DNA from: CAWIJJ01 sp963836405
Lineage (GTDB): Bacteria > Acidobacteriota > Terriglobia > Bryobacterales > Bryobacteraceae
Assembly (NCBI GenBank): GCA_963836405.1
Contig: CAWIJL010000003.1
Location: forward strand, 124,001-188,000
Direction: 5' to 3'
DNA: 64,000 nt
In this document: positions 8,663-17,285 of the stretch, one piece after another
Layout: the number at the start of each line of letters is the position of its first letter
How positions within the stretch are numbered: position 1 is the first letter of the stretch
Made by a program: the position numbers and the translations under genes
The notes under the pieces: model-generated
What the model was told of the DNA's origin: nothing
What the model saw: only the letters and a program-made list of their open reading frames with translations
The model's database searches: none

Positions 8663-9398
8663 GGCTGGTGCCCAGGCATTTGTGCCCCGGGCGCGGCAGG
8701 CCTTTCACGCCAATCACCGCGGCGGCGCCTGGAAAGTCGCGTATGCCGATTTCGTGACCGCGCTCATGGCCCTCTTCATCGTGCTCTGGATGCTCAACAG
8801 CGGCCGCGACGTAAAATCGGCGGTTGCCGGCTACTTCCACGACCCGCGCGGCTACACACAACGCCTCGGAGCGGGCCCCGCCAACGCCGGCGAGGGGCTT
8901 CGCCTCCACGGCGCCACAGCCGCCGACGTCCGCCGCGAAATCGAGCAGGCCCTTCGCCAGATGCCCGATTTTCAAACCCTGCGCGAGCACGTCAAGCTGA
9001 GCGTCACCGGCGAAGGGCTGCGCATCGACCTGCAGGAAACCGAAGAGGGCCTGTTTTTCGTTACCGGCAGCCCCGACCCCACCGGCGCCGGCGAGCGGCT
9101 GCTCCAGGTTCTTGGGGGCGAGTTAGGCAGGATGCCCAACCGGCTGATTATCGAGGGCCATACCGACGCGCGGCCGTTCCGGAACGCCGAGCCCAGCCGC
9201 GGGTACGGCAATTGGGAGTTGTCCACCGACCGCGCCAACGGCGCCCGCCGCCTGCTCCACACTTATGGCGTCCGTGCGGACCAGGTGGTGGAAGTGCGCG
9301 GCTTCGCCGACCAGCAGCCGGCCGAGCCGGACCCGGGCAGCGCTAAGAACCGCCGTGTTTCCGTTGTGGTGAGGTTCGAAGCGCCGGGCGGGCCGTGA
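8637..9398 (+). CDS. motB: flagellar motor stator protein MotB
   Basis: 253 aa. A cytoplasmic N-terminus leads into the single membrane helix AYADFVTALMALFIVLWMLN, which carries the essential ion-binding Asp (Asp38). A linker/plug region (about 60-130) and a C-terminal OmpA-like peptidoglycan-binding domain follow (LIIEGHTDARPF, then LSTDRANGARRLLHTYGV and KNRRVSVVVRF). It anchors the MotA/B stator to the cell wall. It begins inside the 3' end of motA, so translation is probably coupled. Confidence 0.93.
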   Translation: MQQPPSPPEAGAQAFVPRARQAFHANHRGGAWKVAYADFVTALMALFIVLWMLNSGRDVKSAVAGYFHDPRGYTQRLGAGPANAGEGLRLHGATAADVRREIEQALRQMPDFQTLREHVKLSVTGEGLRIDLQETEEGLFFVTGSPDPTGAGERLLQVLGGELGRMPNRLIIEGHTDARPFRNAEPSRGYGNWELSTDRANGARRLLHTYGVRADQVVEVRGFADQQPAEPDPGSAKNRRVSVVVRFEAPGGP

Positions 9399-9460
9399 GA
9401 GAGGTCGGAAGACAGGCTTACTGACGTGCGCGGCTCGGTGGGTTCAGCGCGACGGGCTCG

Positions 9461-10237
9461 TTAGAGCTTGAAGAGTTCGCGCAGGCGGCGGGTTTGCACG
9501 CGGCTTACGGGAATTTCGGTGTGCTTCTTGTCGTCCATGCGCAACTGGTAGCTCGATTTGAACCACGGCACCACTTCTTTGATCCGGTTGATGTTCACCA
9601 GGTAGGAGCGGTGCACCCGCCAGAACAGGTCGCGGTCCAGATTGGCTTGCAGGTCTTCGATCGTGCGGTAGTTGGACTGCCCGTCCAGGTGGGTGGTCAC
9701 CAGCGTGATCAACCCGTCGTCGATGGTGGCGTAGATGATGTCGTTCGCATCCACGATGAAATTGCGATTGTTCGCCCGCACCAGCAGCTTGCTGCGCGGC
9801 TGGGAAGTGGCCGCCTTGGACGCCGGCGCAGGTTCCGGCACGCGTTTTTCGAGCATGCTCCGCCGGGCGCGCTCGATGCTTTCGGCCAGCCGGTTGCGGT
9901 CCACCGGCTTCAGCAGGTAGTCCCGCGCCTCCAGCCGGAACGCCTCCACCGCGTACTGCTCATAGGCGGTTACAAAGATGAAATGGGGCAGGTCCACACC
10001 ATTTTCGCGCAGCCGCCGGACCACCCCCATACCGTCCAGTCCGGGCATCTGAACATCCAGGAATACGACCTCCGGCTCCAGCTTCTGGATCAGTTCCAGA
10101 CCCTGCAAACCATTTGAGCCTGTTGCAATTACCTCCACTTCGGGAAAATCTTTGAGGAGGTAGGAAAGTTCGTCGCGGGCCAGTTGCTCGTCGTCGATGA
10201 CGACGGTCGTAAGAGTAGCCGTCGCACGTTCCGGCAT
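9461..10237 (-). CDS. LytTR-family response regulator
   Basis: 258 aa from the ATG at 10237 (longer upstream reading is an antisense shadow of the next gene). A receiver domain (about 10-125) has Asp15/Asp16, phospho-acceptor Asp61 (VVFLDVQMPGLDGM), Thr in FVTAYEQYAVEAF and Lys in YLLKPVDRNRL. After an Ala/Pro linker comes a LytTR DNA-binding domain (KLLVRANNRNFIVDANDIIYATIDDGL, then FWRVHRSYLVNINRIKEV). Such regulators pair with LytS/AlgZ-type sensor kinases; none is adjacent. A TATAAT lies only 9 bp upstream of the ATG, so the mRNA may be leaderless. Confidence 0.93.
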   Translation of the reverse strand: MPERATATLTTVVIDDEQLARDELSYLLKDFPEVEVIATGSNGLQGLELIQKLEPEVVFLDVQMPGLDGMGVVRRLRENGVDLPHFIFVTAYEQYAVEAFRLEARDYLLKPVDRNRLAESIERARRSMLEKRVPEPAPASKAATSQPRSKLLVRANNRNFIVDANDIIYATIDDGLITLVTTHLDGQSNYRTIEDLQANLDRDLFWRVHRSYLVNINRIKEVVPWFKSSYQLRMDDKKHTEIPVSRVQTRRLRELFKL

Positions 10238-10246
10238 GGAGTTGCT

Positions 10247-10255
10247 ATTATAGCA
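10247..10255 (-). promoter_or_regulatory. extended -10 promoter of the LytTR gene
   Basis: Read on the minus strand, TGC-TATAAT is a perfect extended -10 (TATAAT at 10252-10247) with no good -35. Only 9 bp separate it from the ATG at 10237, which predicts a transcript starting within a few bases of the start codon. Confidence 0.5.
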
Positions 10256-10279
10256 TTTCGACCGTAAGGAGAACCGATC

Positions 10280-11599
10280 TTGGCAAATCGAGACAACGTC
10301 CAAATTGCGCCTGCCGAGGGCAAACTGGGTGTTCTCATACCCGGAATGGGCGCGGTGACGACGACGTTTATCGCAGGGCTGGAAGCGATGAAACGTGGAC
10401 TGGGGAAGCCGATCGGTTCCCTGACGCAACTGGGCACCATCCGGCTGGGAAAGCGGACCGAAGGACGCAGCCCGGCCATTCGCGATTTTGTGCCGCTGGC
10501 CGGCATCGAGGATCTGGAAGTCGGCTGCTGGGACATTTTCGAAGACAACGCCTATGAAGCCGCCTGCAACGCCGGCGTTCTGGAAGTCCCGCTGCTGGAG
10601 CAATTGAAGCAGCCGCTCGAAGCGATCAAGCCCATGAAGGGCGTTTTCGACCAGAGCTTCGTCAAGCGGCTCAACGGCTCCCACGTCAAGACCGGCGGCA
10701 GCAAAATGGATTACGCGGAGATGGTGATGGACGACATCCGCGGTTTCCAGAAGCGCACCGGCGCCGCGCGCCTCGCGATGATCTGGTGCGGCTCCACCGA
10801 GGTCTTTCACGAGGCCGCCGCCGTGCACGCAACGCTCGCGGATTTCGAATGCGGCCTGCGCAAGAACGATCCGGAAATCTCGCCCAGCCAGATTTATGCT
10901 TACGCCGCGCTGAAGTTGGGGATTCCCCACGCCAACGGCGCTCCCCACCTCACCACCGACACGCCCGCACTGCTGGAACTTGCCAGAGAGCACAACGTGC
11001 CGGTCTGCGGCAAGGACTACAAAAGCGGCCAGACCTTCATGAAGACCCTGATCGCGCCCGGCCTCAAGTCGCGCCTGCTCGGGCTTCAGGGCTGGTTTTC
11101 CACGAATATCCTCGGTAACCGCGACGGCGAAGTGCTGGACGATCCCGGCTCTTTCCGCTCCAAGGAAGTCAGCAAGTCGTCGGCCCTCGAATACATACTT
11201 CAGGGCGACCTTTATCCCGACCTGTACAAGGACTTTTACCACAAGGTGCGGATCGAATATTATCCGCCGCGCGGGGACGCCAAGGAAGGTTGGGACAACA
11301 TCGATATTTTCGGGTGGCTCGGCTACCCGATGCAGATCAAAATCAACTTCCTGTGCCGTGACTCGATTCTTGCGGCTCCGCTCGTGCTCGACCTCGTGTT
11401 GTTCATGGACTTGGCGCAGAGGGCGGGAATGCGGGGAGTCCAGGAATGGCTGTCGTTTTATTTCAAAGCCCCGATGCACGCTCCGGAACTTTACCCCGAG
11501 CACGATGTCTTCATCCAGTTGATGAAATTGAAAAATACCCTGCGCTGGATGCGAGGCGAAGACCTGATTACGCACCTGGGCCTGGAATATTACGATTAA
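10280..11599 (+). CDS. inositol-3-phosphate synthase
   Basis: 439 aa from a TTG at 10280 with AAGGAGAA 7 bp upstream. The Rossmann motif (LGVLIPGMGAVTTTFIAGLEA) and family segments such as GGWDIF-like CWDIFEDNAYEAA, PSQIYAYAALKLGIPHANGAPH, GKDYKSGQTFMKT and the LGNRDGEVLDDP catalytic region identify a myo-inositol-1-phosphate synthase. It isomerises glucose 6-phosphate to inositol 3-phosphate using NAD, a precursor for phosphatidylinositol-type lipids or compatible solutes. Length is as in the bacterial/archaeal branch. It is divergent from the LytTR regulator. Confidence 0.9.
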   Translation: MANRDNVQIAPAEGKLGVLIPGMGAVTTTFIAGLEAMKRGLGKPIGSLTQLGTIRLGKRTEGRSPAIRDFVPLAGIEDLEVGCWDIFEDNAYEAACNAGVLEVPLLEQLKQPLEAIKPMKGVFDQSFVKRLNGSHVKTGGSKMDYAEMVMDDIRGFQKRTGAARLAMIWCGSTEVFHEAAAVHATLADFECGLRKNDPEISPSQIYAYAALKLGIPHANGAPHLTTDTPALLELAREHNVPVCGKDYKSGQTFMKTLIAPGLKSRLLGLQGWFSTNILGNRDGEVLDDPGSFRSKEVSKSSALEYILQGDLYPDLYKDFYHKVRIEYYPPRGDAKEGWDNIDIFGWLGYPMQIKINFLCRDSILAAPLVLDLVLFMDLAQRAGMRGVQEWLSFYFKAPMHAPELYPEHDVFIQLMKLKNTLRWMRGEDLITHLGLEYYD

Positions 11600-11681
11600 T
11601 CGCTGTATCTTTTGAGAGACGCGCCCGCCCGGCCCGTTCGCGGGTTTCCGGTGTCGTCGCGTCCCGTCGTTTTGGGAGCCT

Positions 11682-12680
11682 ATGAAAGTACTGGTTATCG
11701 GGGGCACGCTGTTCATCGGCCGCCTGCTGGTCGAGGAGCTGGTGAAGGGCGGCCACGAAGTTGCAGTCCTGCACCGCAAGCCGAAGCACGACTTCGGGAG
11801 GCGTGTCGAAAACATCATGGCCGACCGCAACGACCCGGAGTCGCTTCGCGAAGCGGTCTCGGGACGGCGGTTTGAAATCGTTTTCGACAATGCCTACGAT
11901 TGGGAGCGCGGGACCACCGCCGAGAACGTCGAAAACACCGTGAAGGCGGTGGGCGACCGCATCAGCCGCTACATCTTCATGTCCAGCGTCTCGGCATATG
12001 GAGACGGCCTGAATCACAAGGAAAGCGACCCGCTCGCGCCCGACTATCACGTCAATCCCTACACCCGCCACAAGGCCACCACCGAGCGCCTGCTGTTCCG
12101 CATGCACACGCAGAGCGGCCTGCCGGTGGTTACCTTCCGCCCTCCATTCGTCTACGGACCGCGGAATCCGTTTTACCGCGAGCAGTTTTTCTGGGACCGC
12201 CTGCGAGCCGGCCGGCCCATCATCATTCCCGGCGACGGCCACCGCCTCATGCAATTCGTGTTTGTCGCCGACCTCGTCCAGTCGATGCTGCGCTCGATGG
12301 AAGAGCCCAAGGCGCTCGGCGAAGCGTTCAACATCGGCGATAGCAAGCCGGTCACGCAGGCCGAACTGGTCGAAAAACTGGCGAAGGTAGCCAACGTGGA
12401 GCCCACCCTGGTCCGCGTGCCCCGCGATTTCATCGCGCAGGCCGGCGGCAACGCCATGGACGAGCCTTATTACTTCGGCGAATATTTCGACCTTCCGCCC
12501 ATCACGGAAAACATCGGGAAAGTCACGCGCGTGCTGAAGGTCAAGATGACGCCGCTCGAAGCGGGCCTCAAAGAAACCTACAAGTGGTACGTGCGCAACC
12601 ATAAGGCGCGCACCGCCGGGTTCGAATTCGACGACAGGGTCCTGGCGATGGCCAAGACCGGCTCGCCCGCCAGCGTCTGA
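11682..12680 (+). CDS. NAD-dependent epimerase/dehydratase (extended SDR)
   Basis: 332 aa. The N-terminal nucleotide-binding motif GGTLFIGR (residues 7-14) is a variant of GGxGFIG. The catalytic region shows MSSVSAYGDGL and YTRHK (YxxxK), and FRPPFVYGPRNPF and a C-terminal substrate domain follow. This is the atypical SDR type found in plant chloroplast stem-loop-binding proteins and many bacteria. The substrate cannot be named from sequence. It lies about 80 bp downstream of the inositol-phosphate synthase in the same direction, so it may work on a related sugar or polyol. Confidence 0.82.
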   Translation: MKVLVIGGTLFIGRLLVEELVKGGHEVAVLHRKPKHDFGRRVENIMADRNDPESLREAVSGRRFEIVFDNAYDWERGTTAENVENTVKAVGDRISRYIFMSSVSAYGDGLNHKESDPLAPDYHVNPYTRHKATTERLLFRMHTQSGLPVVTFRPPFVYGPRNPFYREQFFWDRLRAGRPIIIPGDGHRLMQFVFVADLVQSMLRSMEEPKALGEAFNIGDSKPVTQAELVEKLAKVANVEPTLVRVPRDFIAQAGGNAMDEPYYFGEYFDLPPITENIGKVTRVLKVKMTPLEAGLKETYKWYVRNHKARTAGFEFDDRVLAMAKTGSPASV

Positions 12681-12689
12681 ACGACGCCG

Positions 12690-13175
12690 CTACAACCCGA
12701 GTGCCGCCGTCCGCGCGCCTTCGAGCGCCAGCAGCCGCTTCTTGAGTTCGAGCCCGCCGCCGTATCCGACCAACTTGCCGCCCGCGCCGATCACGCGATG
12801 GCAGGGAATCACGATCGGGATTGGGTTGGCGCCATTGGCCGCTCCCACCGCCCGCACCGACGCGGGCGATCCGATAGCCGCCGCCACCTGGCTGTAGCTG
12901 CGCGTCTCGCCATAGCCGATGCGCAGCAGTTCGCCCCACACGCGCTTCTGGAATTCGGTTCCCGCCGGGTCCAGCGGCAGGTCGAACAGCCGCAGCGTGC
13001 CGGCGAAATAGGCGCGGAGTTGCCGCTCCGCCTCCTGGAGCAGCGCTGTCTGCGAGGCCGCCGGCCCCTCCACCGCCGCCGTCCCATGGAAGTCGATCGC
13101 ACGAAGTCCGGCCGGTCCGGCGACCAGTCGCAGGCGCACGCCCTCGCCGAAATCGGCCTCCGTCCATTGCTCCAT
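12690..13175 (-). CDS. ogt: methylated-DNA-[protein]-cysteine S-methyltransferase
   Basis: 161 aa from the ATG at 13175, chosen because GGGAGA lies 9-13 bp upstream and the protein then matches the family length. The C-terminal domain has the signature PIPIVIPCHRVIGAGGKLVGYGGGLELKK in which the Cys of PCHRV accepts the alkyl group from O6-alkylguanine in a suicide reaction. The helix-turn-helix part (GETRSYSQVAAAIGSPASVRAVGAANGANP) is also complete. A repair protein for alkylated DNA. Convergent with the upstream epimerase and divergent from ispH. Confidence 0.95.
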   Translation of the reverse strand: MEQWTEADFGEGVRLRLVAGPAGLRAIDFHGTAAVEGPAASQTALLQEAERQLRAYFAGTLRLFDLPLDPAGTEFQKRVWGELLRIGYGETRSYSQVAAAIGSPASVRAVGAANGANPIPIVIPCHRVIGAGGKLVGYGGGLELKKRLLALEGARTAALGL

Positions 13176-13215
13176 TTGCTTAGTCTCCCATGCGGGGAAC
13201 GCCTGCGTTCGCACA

Positions 13216-13243
13216 TTGGCGGCGGTCCGGCCCCTGCTATAAT
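13216..13243 (+). promoter_or_regulatory. promoter of ispH and the hopanoid operon
   Basis: TTGGCG (13216-13221), 16 bp, then TGC-TATAAT (TATAAT at 13238-13243), a strong sigma-70-like promoter with extended -10. The ispH SD-like AGGAG (13245-13249) lies between the -10 and the expected transcription start near 13250, so it may not be in the mRNA. Confidence 0.55.
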
Positions 13244-13259
13244 CAGGAGCAACTTCCCT

Positions 13260-14231
13260 ATGCCTCTGAAGCCCTTTGCCGCGAATACGGGCGCGGACAA
13301 AAAAGTCTTCCTGCTGAAGCCTCGCGGTTTTTGCGCCGGCGTGGTCCGGGCGATCGATGTTGTGAAAATCGCTCTGGATGTCTATGGGCCGCCGGTGTAC
13401 GTACGCAAGGAGATCGTGCACAACCTGCATGTGGTTGAGGAACTACGGCAGGCGGGCGCGATCTTCGTGGAAGAGTTGGATGAAGTGCCGGAGGGCGCCC
13501 GCGCAATCTTCAGCGCGCACGGGGTTGCGCCCTCCGTCAAAGTGGAAGCCAAACGGCGGAATCTGAAAATCATCGACGCCACCTGCCCGCTGGTGACCAA
13601 AGTGCACCTCGAAGCCGTGCGCTTTGCCCAAGGGGGCTTCAGCATCGTGCTGATCGGCCACAAGCATCACGACGAAGTGATCGGCACGCTGGGCGAAGTG
13701 CCGGGCTGCAGCTATCTCGTCGAAACTCCCGAAGATGTGGAGAGTCTCGATCTTCCGGACCCGGCCCGTGTACGTTTCCTCACGCAGACCACCCTGAGCC
13801 TGGATGAAACGCGCGACATCGTCGCCCGCCTGAAACAGCGGTTCCCGCTCATCGAAGGGCCCCCCGGCCAGGACATCTGCTATGCCACCGAGAACCGGCA
13901 GATGGCCGTCAAAGCCGTTTCCTCGGCGGTAGACCTGCTGCTCGTCGTCGGTTCGCAGAACAGTTCCAATTCCAAGCGCCTGGTTGAAGTGGGAGCGAAC
14001 TTCGGCGTGCCGGGCTACCTGGTCAACGACTGCGGGGATGTGGACGTGCGCTGGCTCGATGGCGTCCGCAACATCGCCGTGACCGCGGGCGCTTCCGCCC
14101 CCGAGCACCTGGTTTCGGAGCTGATCGACTTTTTGCGCGGCTTCGAGTATGCCAACCTGGAAGAGATTGAACTCGTGGATGAGGACGTGCGGTTCTCGCT
14201 GCCTTCCGAACTGACGATCTCCATCCAATGA
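13260..14231 (+). CDS. ispH: 4-hydroxy-3-methylbut-2-enyl diphosphate reductase
   Basis: 323 aa from the ATG at 13260. The three cluster cysteines are in PRGFCAGV, DATCPLVTKVH and QDICYATENRQ, and the substrate-site SQNSSNSKRL is present. It is the last enzyme of the MEP pathway, making IPP and DMAPP with a [4Fe-4S] cluster. Its stop overlaps the squalene-hopene cyclase ATG (ATGA), so isoprenoid precursor supply is coupled to the hopanoid operon. A good promoter with extended -10 lies directly upstream. Confidence 0.97.
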   Translation: MPLKPFAANTGADKKVFLLKPRGFCAGVVRAIDVVKIALDVYGPPVYVRKEIVHNLHVVEELRQAGAIFVEELDEVPEGARAIFSAHGVAPSVKVEAKRRNLKIIDATCPLVTKVHLEAVRFAQGGFSIVLIGHKHHDEVIGTLGEVPGCSYLVETPEDVESLDLPDPARVRFLTQTTLSLDETRDIVARLKQRFPLIEGPPGQDICYATENRQMAVKAVSSAVDLLLVVGSQNSSNSKRLVEVGANFGVPGYLVNDCGDVDVRWLDGVRNIAVTAGASAPEHLVSELIDFLRGFEYANLEEIELVDEDVRFSLPSELTISIQ

Positions 14232-16150
14232 GCTCGTCCGCTCCAGTACGCAGTACTTTGGAGGCCGCGGCCGGCCGCGCCGCGTCCCACGCGGCGGAAC
14301 TCCTCTGCGCGTCGCAGGCTCGCGACGGCCACTGGTGCGCCGAACTTACCGCCGATTCGACGCTCGAATCGGACTACATCCTCTTCCAGCTCTGGCTCCA
14401 CCCTCCGCGCGACGGCCGCTGGCAGCCCGAGACCCGGGCCTTTGTGGATAAGGCGGCGGCCGCCATCCTCGACCGCCAGTTGCCGGACGGCGGCTTCAAC
14501 ATCTACGCCGAAGGGCCGTCGGAAGTGAGCGCGTCCGTCAAAGCCTACTTCGCCTTGAAACTCGCCGGCATCCCGGTGGACGATGGGCGGATGCGGCGCC
14601 TGCGCGACCGCATTCTCGAGCTCGGCGGCATCCAGGCGGCCAACAGCTACGTGCGCGTCAACCTCAGCCTCTTCGACCTTTATCCGCGCGACTGCTGTCC
14701 CAGCATCCCTCCGGAAATCGTCCTGCTTCCCTTCCGGTTCCTCTACCAGATGTCGGCGTGGACGCGCGCCATCGTGGTTTCGCTCTCCATCGTGCATGCC
14801 GCCAATCCGCGGCGGCCCGTGCCTTCCGGCTTCAACCTCGACGAGATCTGGAAGCCCGGCGTGAGTCCCGCCTTTGCGCGCGACGGCCGGCTCACGTGGC
14901 ACAACTTCTTCCTGGGCGTGGACGGCCTGCTCAAGTGGTGGGAGCGGCGCGGATCCAAGCGTTTGCGCCGCAAAGCCGTGGCCGCCGCCGAAGCCTGGAT
15001 GGTGGAGCGCATCCGCCACGCCGACGGCCTGGGCGCCATTTACCCGCCCATGATGTACTCCGTGATGGCGCTCGACGTCCTGGGGTACGCGCCCGACGAC
15101 CCGCTGCGCGCCGAGGCCCTGCGCCAGTTTAATAACCTGATGGTGGACGATGGCGACCGCTTCTTCTTCCAGCCCTGCTTCTCGCCCGTCTGGGATACCG
15201 CCATCGGCGCGTATGCGCTGGCGCAGCAGGATCCCGGCCATCCCGCCCTGCCCGCTGCCATCGAGTGGCTGCTCGATCGCGAGGTGCGCCGCAAAGGCGA
15301 CTGGTCCGTCAAACGTCCCCACACCGAGCCCTCCGGCTGGGCCTTCGAATACCGCAACGAGTTCTATCCCGATATCGACGACACCGCTATGGCGGTGCTC
15401 GCACTGTGCCAGCCGGCGGCCCCCGGTTCCAGCCGGCTTCCGGCCACCCTCAAAAGGGCCGTCAACTGGCTTCTGGCGATGCAGTCCCGCGACGGCGGCT
15501 GGGCGGCTTTCGATGCCGACAATAATTGGGAGGTCCTCCGCCAGGTTCCGTTCGCGGATCACAACGCCATGCTCGACCCCACCTGCGCCGACGTCACCGG
15601 CCGGGTGCTCGAAGCGCTGGCTGCCTCCGAGCTGTCGCCCGGGCACCCCGCCGTCCGCCGCGGAGTGGAGTGGCTCGTGCGCCATCAGGAGGCCGACGGA
15701 AGCTGGTACGGCCGCTGGGGCGTTGCCTACATTTACGGAACCTGTTTCGCCCTCCGCGGCCTCGCCGCGGCCGGCGAGAGCGACCGGGAAGCGCACGTCC
15801 TGCGGGCCGGCGAATGGCTTCGTTCCATCCAGAATGCCGACGGCGGCTGGGGCGAATCCTGCTCCTCTTATGATCAGGGCATCTTCACGCCGGCCCCCAG
15901 TACGCCTTCCCAGACCGCCTGGGCCCTGCTCGGCCTGATCGCCGGCGGCGATGCCGCCAGCCTCAGCGTGCAGCACGGAATCGAATACCTGATCGAATCG
16001 CAGCGGCCCGGGGGCGGCTGGGACGAAACACTCGCCACTGGCACCGGCTTTCCCCGTGTCTTCTATCTCAACTATCACCTGTACAAAGACTACTTCCCGC
16101 TACTCGCGCTGTCTTCGTTCGTGAAGGCCCGGGAAAACTCGAATGGATAG
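14228..16150 (+). CDS. shc: squalene-hopene cyclase
   Basis: 640 aa, normal for the family. The acid motif that protonates squalene reads DIDDTA (residues 382-387), a conservative variant of DVDDTA. Several QW repeats are visible (QLPDGGFNIYAEG, QSRDGGWAAFDADNNWE, QEADGSWYGRWGVAYIYGT, QNADGGWGESCSSYD, QRPGGGWDETLATG). A monotopic membrane protein that cyclises squalene to hopene/diplopterol. Also called hpnF. It overlaps ispH by 4 bp and is followed 3 bp later by hpnH. Confidence 0.97.
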   Translation: MSSSAPVRSTLEAAAGRAASHAAELLCASQARDGHWCAELTADSTLESDYILFQLWLHPPRDGRWQPETRAFVDKAAAAILDRQLPDGGFNIYAEGPSEVSASVKAYFALKLAGIPVDDGRMRRLRDRILELGGIQAANSYVRVNLSLFDLYPRDCCPSIPPEIVLLPFRFLYQMSAWTRAIVVSLSIVHAANPRRPVPSGFNLDEIWKPGVSPAFARDGRLTWHNFFLGVDGLLKWWERRGSKRLRRKAVAAAEAWMVERIRHADGLGAIYPPMMYSVMALDVLGYAPDDPLRAEALRQFNNLMVDDGDRFFFQPCFSPVWDTAIGAYALAQQDPGHPALPAAIEWLLDREVRRKGDWSVKRPHTEPSGWAFEYRNEFYPDIDDTAMAVLALCQPAAPGSSRLPATLKRAVNWLLAMQSRDGGWAAFDADNNWEVLRQVPFADHNAMLDPTCADVTGRVLEALAASELSPGHPAVRRGVEWLVRHQEADGSWYGRWGVAYIYGTCFALRGLAAAGESDREAHVLRAGEWLRSIQNADGGWGESCSSYDQGIFTPAPSTPSQTAWALLGLIAGGDAASLSVQHGIEYLIESQRPGGGWDETLATGTGFPRVFYLNYHLYKDYFPLLALSSFVKARENSNG

Positions 16151-16153
16151 GCT

Positions 16154-17260
16154 ATGAAATTCCCTCTCGCGATGACCGCCGGCCTGGCCGGGTACATTCT
16201 CAAGAACAAAATGCGTCCGCGCCCGGAATGGCAGAAGAACGAAGCCGCCGCGCCGGACGCTGCCAATCCATTCCGCATCCTGCCTCCGAAGACTGGGGAG
16301 AAGCGCCAGCCGCATCCCATGATCGGTAAGCGCTTCCCGATCGTCCTCATGCTCGAGCCGCTGCACGCCTGCAATCTGACCTGCACGGGCTGCGGCCGCA
16401 TTCGCGAGTACGAATCCACCATTTCCGAGCGCGTGCCGCTCGAGGAGTGCCTGGCCGCCGTGGACGAGTGCGGAGCTCCCGTCGTTTCCATCTGCGGCGG
16501 CGAGCCCATGATGTATCCCCAGATCGGCGAGCTGGTCTCCGGCATTCTCGAGCGCAACCGTCACATCTATCTCTGCACCAACGGCATGTTCATCAAGAAG
16601 CGCCTGCACGAATTCACTCCGGACAAGCGCCTCTACTTCAACGTGCACCTGGACGGGATGGAGAAGAATCACGACATCGCCGTCGAGCGCGAAGGCGTTT
16701 TCAAACTCGCCATCGAGGGCATTCGCGTGGCCAAGGCCGCCGGCTTCCAGGTCTGCACCAACACCACCGTCTACAAGGAAACAGACATGGCCGAGATCGA
16801 GGAGCTTTTCGAGTTCCTCCGCCAGTTCAATGTGGACGGACACCAGATCGCCCCGGCCTACGGATACTCCGCCGTCAACGATCGCGAGATCTTCATGACG
16901 CGCGACGATATCCACGAAAAATTCAAGGATATCGATCGCATCGCGAAGAAATACGCGGTGCGCCAGACGCCCATCTATCTCGAATTCCTCAAAGGGGAAC
17001 GGGAGTTGCCCTGCACCGCCTGGGGCAATCCCACCTACAACGTGAAGGGCTGGAAGGGCCCCTGCTACCTGATCACCGACGGCCACTACAAAACATTCGA
17101 ACAGCTCATGACGCAAACGCCCTGGGAAAGCTACGGCGCCGGTAACGATCCGCGCTGCGAGCATTGCATGGTGCATTGCGGCTTCGAACCGTCGGCCGCC
17201 CTCGGCATCAACGCGGGACTTGCCGACAACCTGAAGATGCTGGCATGGACCCTGCGTTAA
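16154..17260 (+). CDS. hpnH: adenosyl-hopene transferase HpnH (radical SAM)
   Basis: 368 aa. The radical-SAM cluster motif is C73-x3-C77-x2-C80 (HACNLTCTGCGR), followed by SICGGEPMMYPQ and LCTNG. C-terminal cysteines (GPCYLITDG, RCEHCMVHCGFEPSA) resemble a SPASM-like tail. HpnH adds the 5'-deoxyadenosyl radical to hopene to give adenosylhopane, the first step of side-chain extension. The gene sits directly between shc and hpnA. Start ATG at 16154, three bases after the shc stop. Confidence 0.96.
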   Translation: MKFPLAMTAGLAGYILKNKMRPRPEWQKNEAAAPDAANPFRILPPKTGEKRQPHPMIGKRFPIVLMLEPLHACNLTCTGCGRIREYESTISERVPLEECLAAVDECGAPVVSICGGEPMMYPQIGELVSGILERNRHIYLCTNGMFIKKRLHEFTPDKRLYFNVHLDGMEKNHDIAVEREGVFKLAIEGIRVAKAAGFQVCTNTTVYKETDMAEIEELFEFLRQFNVDGHQIAPAYGYSAVNDREIFMTRDDIHEKFKDIDRIAKKYAVRQTPIYLEFLKGERELPCTAWGNPTYNVKGWKGPCYLITDGHYKTFEQLMTQTPWESYGAGNDPRCEHCMVHCGFEPSAALGINAGLADNLKMLAWTLR

Positions 17261-17285
17261 TCCCGGCGGCGCGCCGCCGCTGCCT

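Noticed and set aside
10280..11890. Long antisense open frame that would extend the LytTR gene upstream to 11890
   Set aside because: It is a GC-rich shadow of the inositol-phosphate synthase gene; a typical receiver N-terminus begins at 10237.
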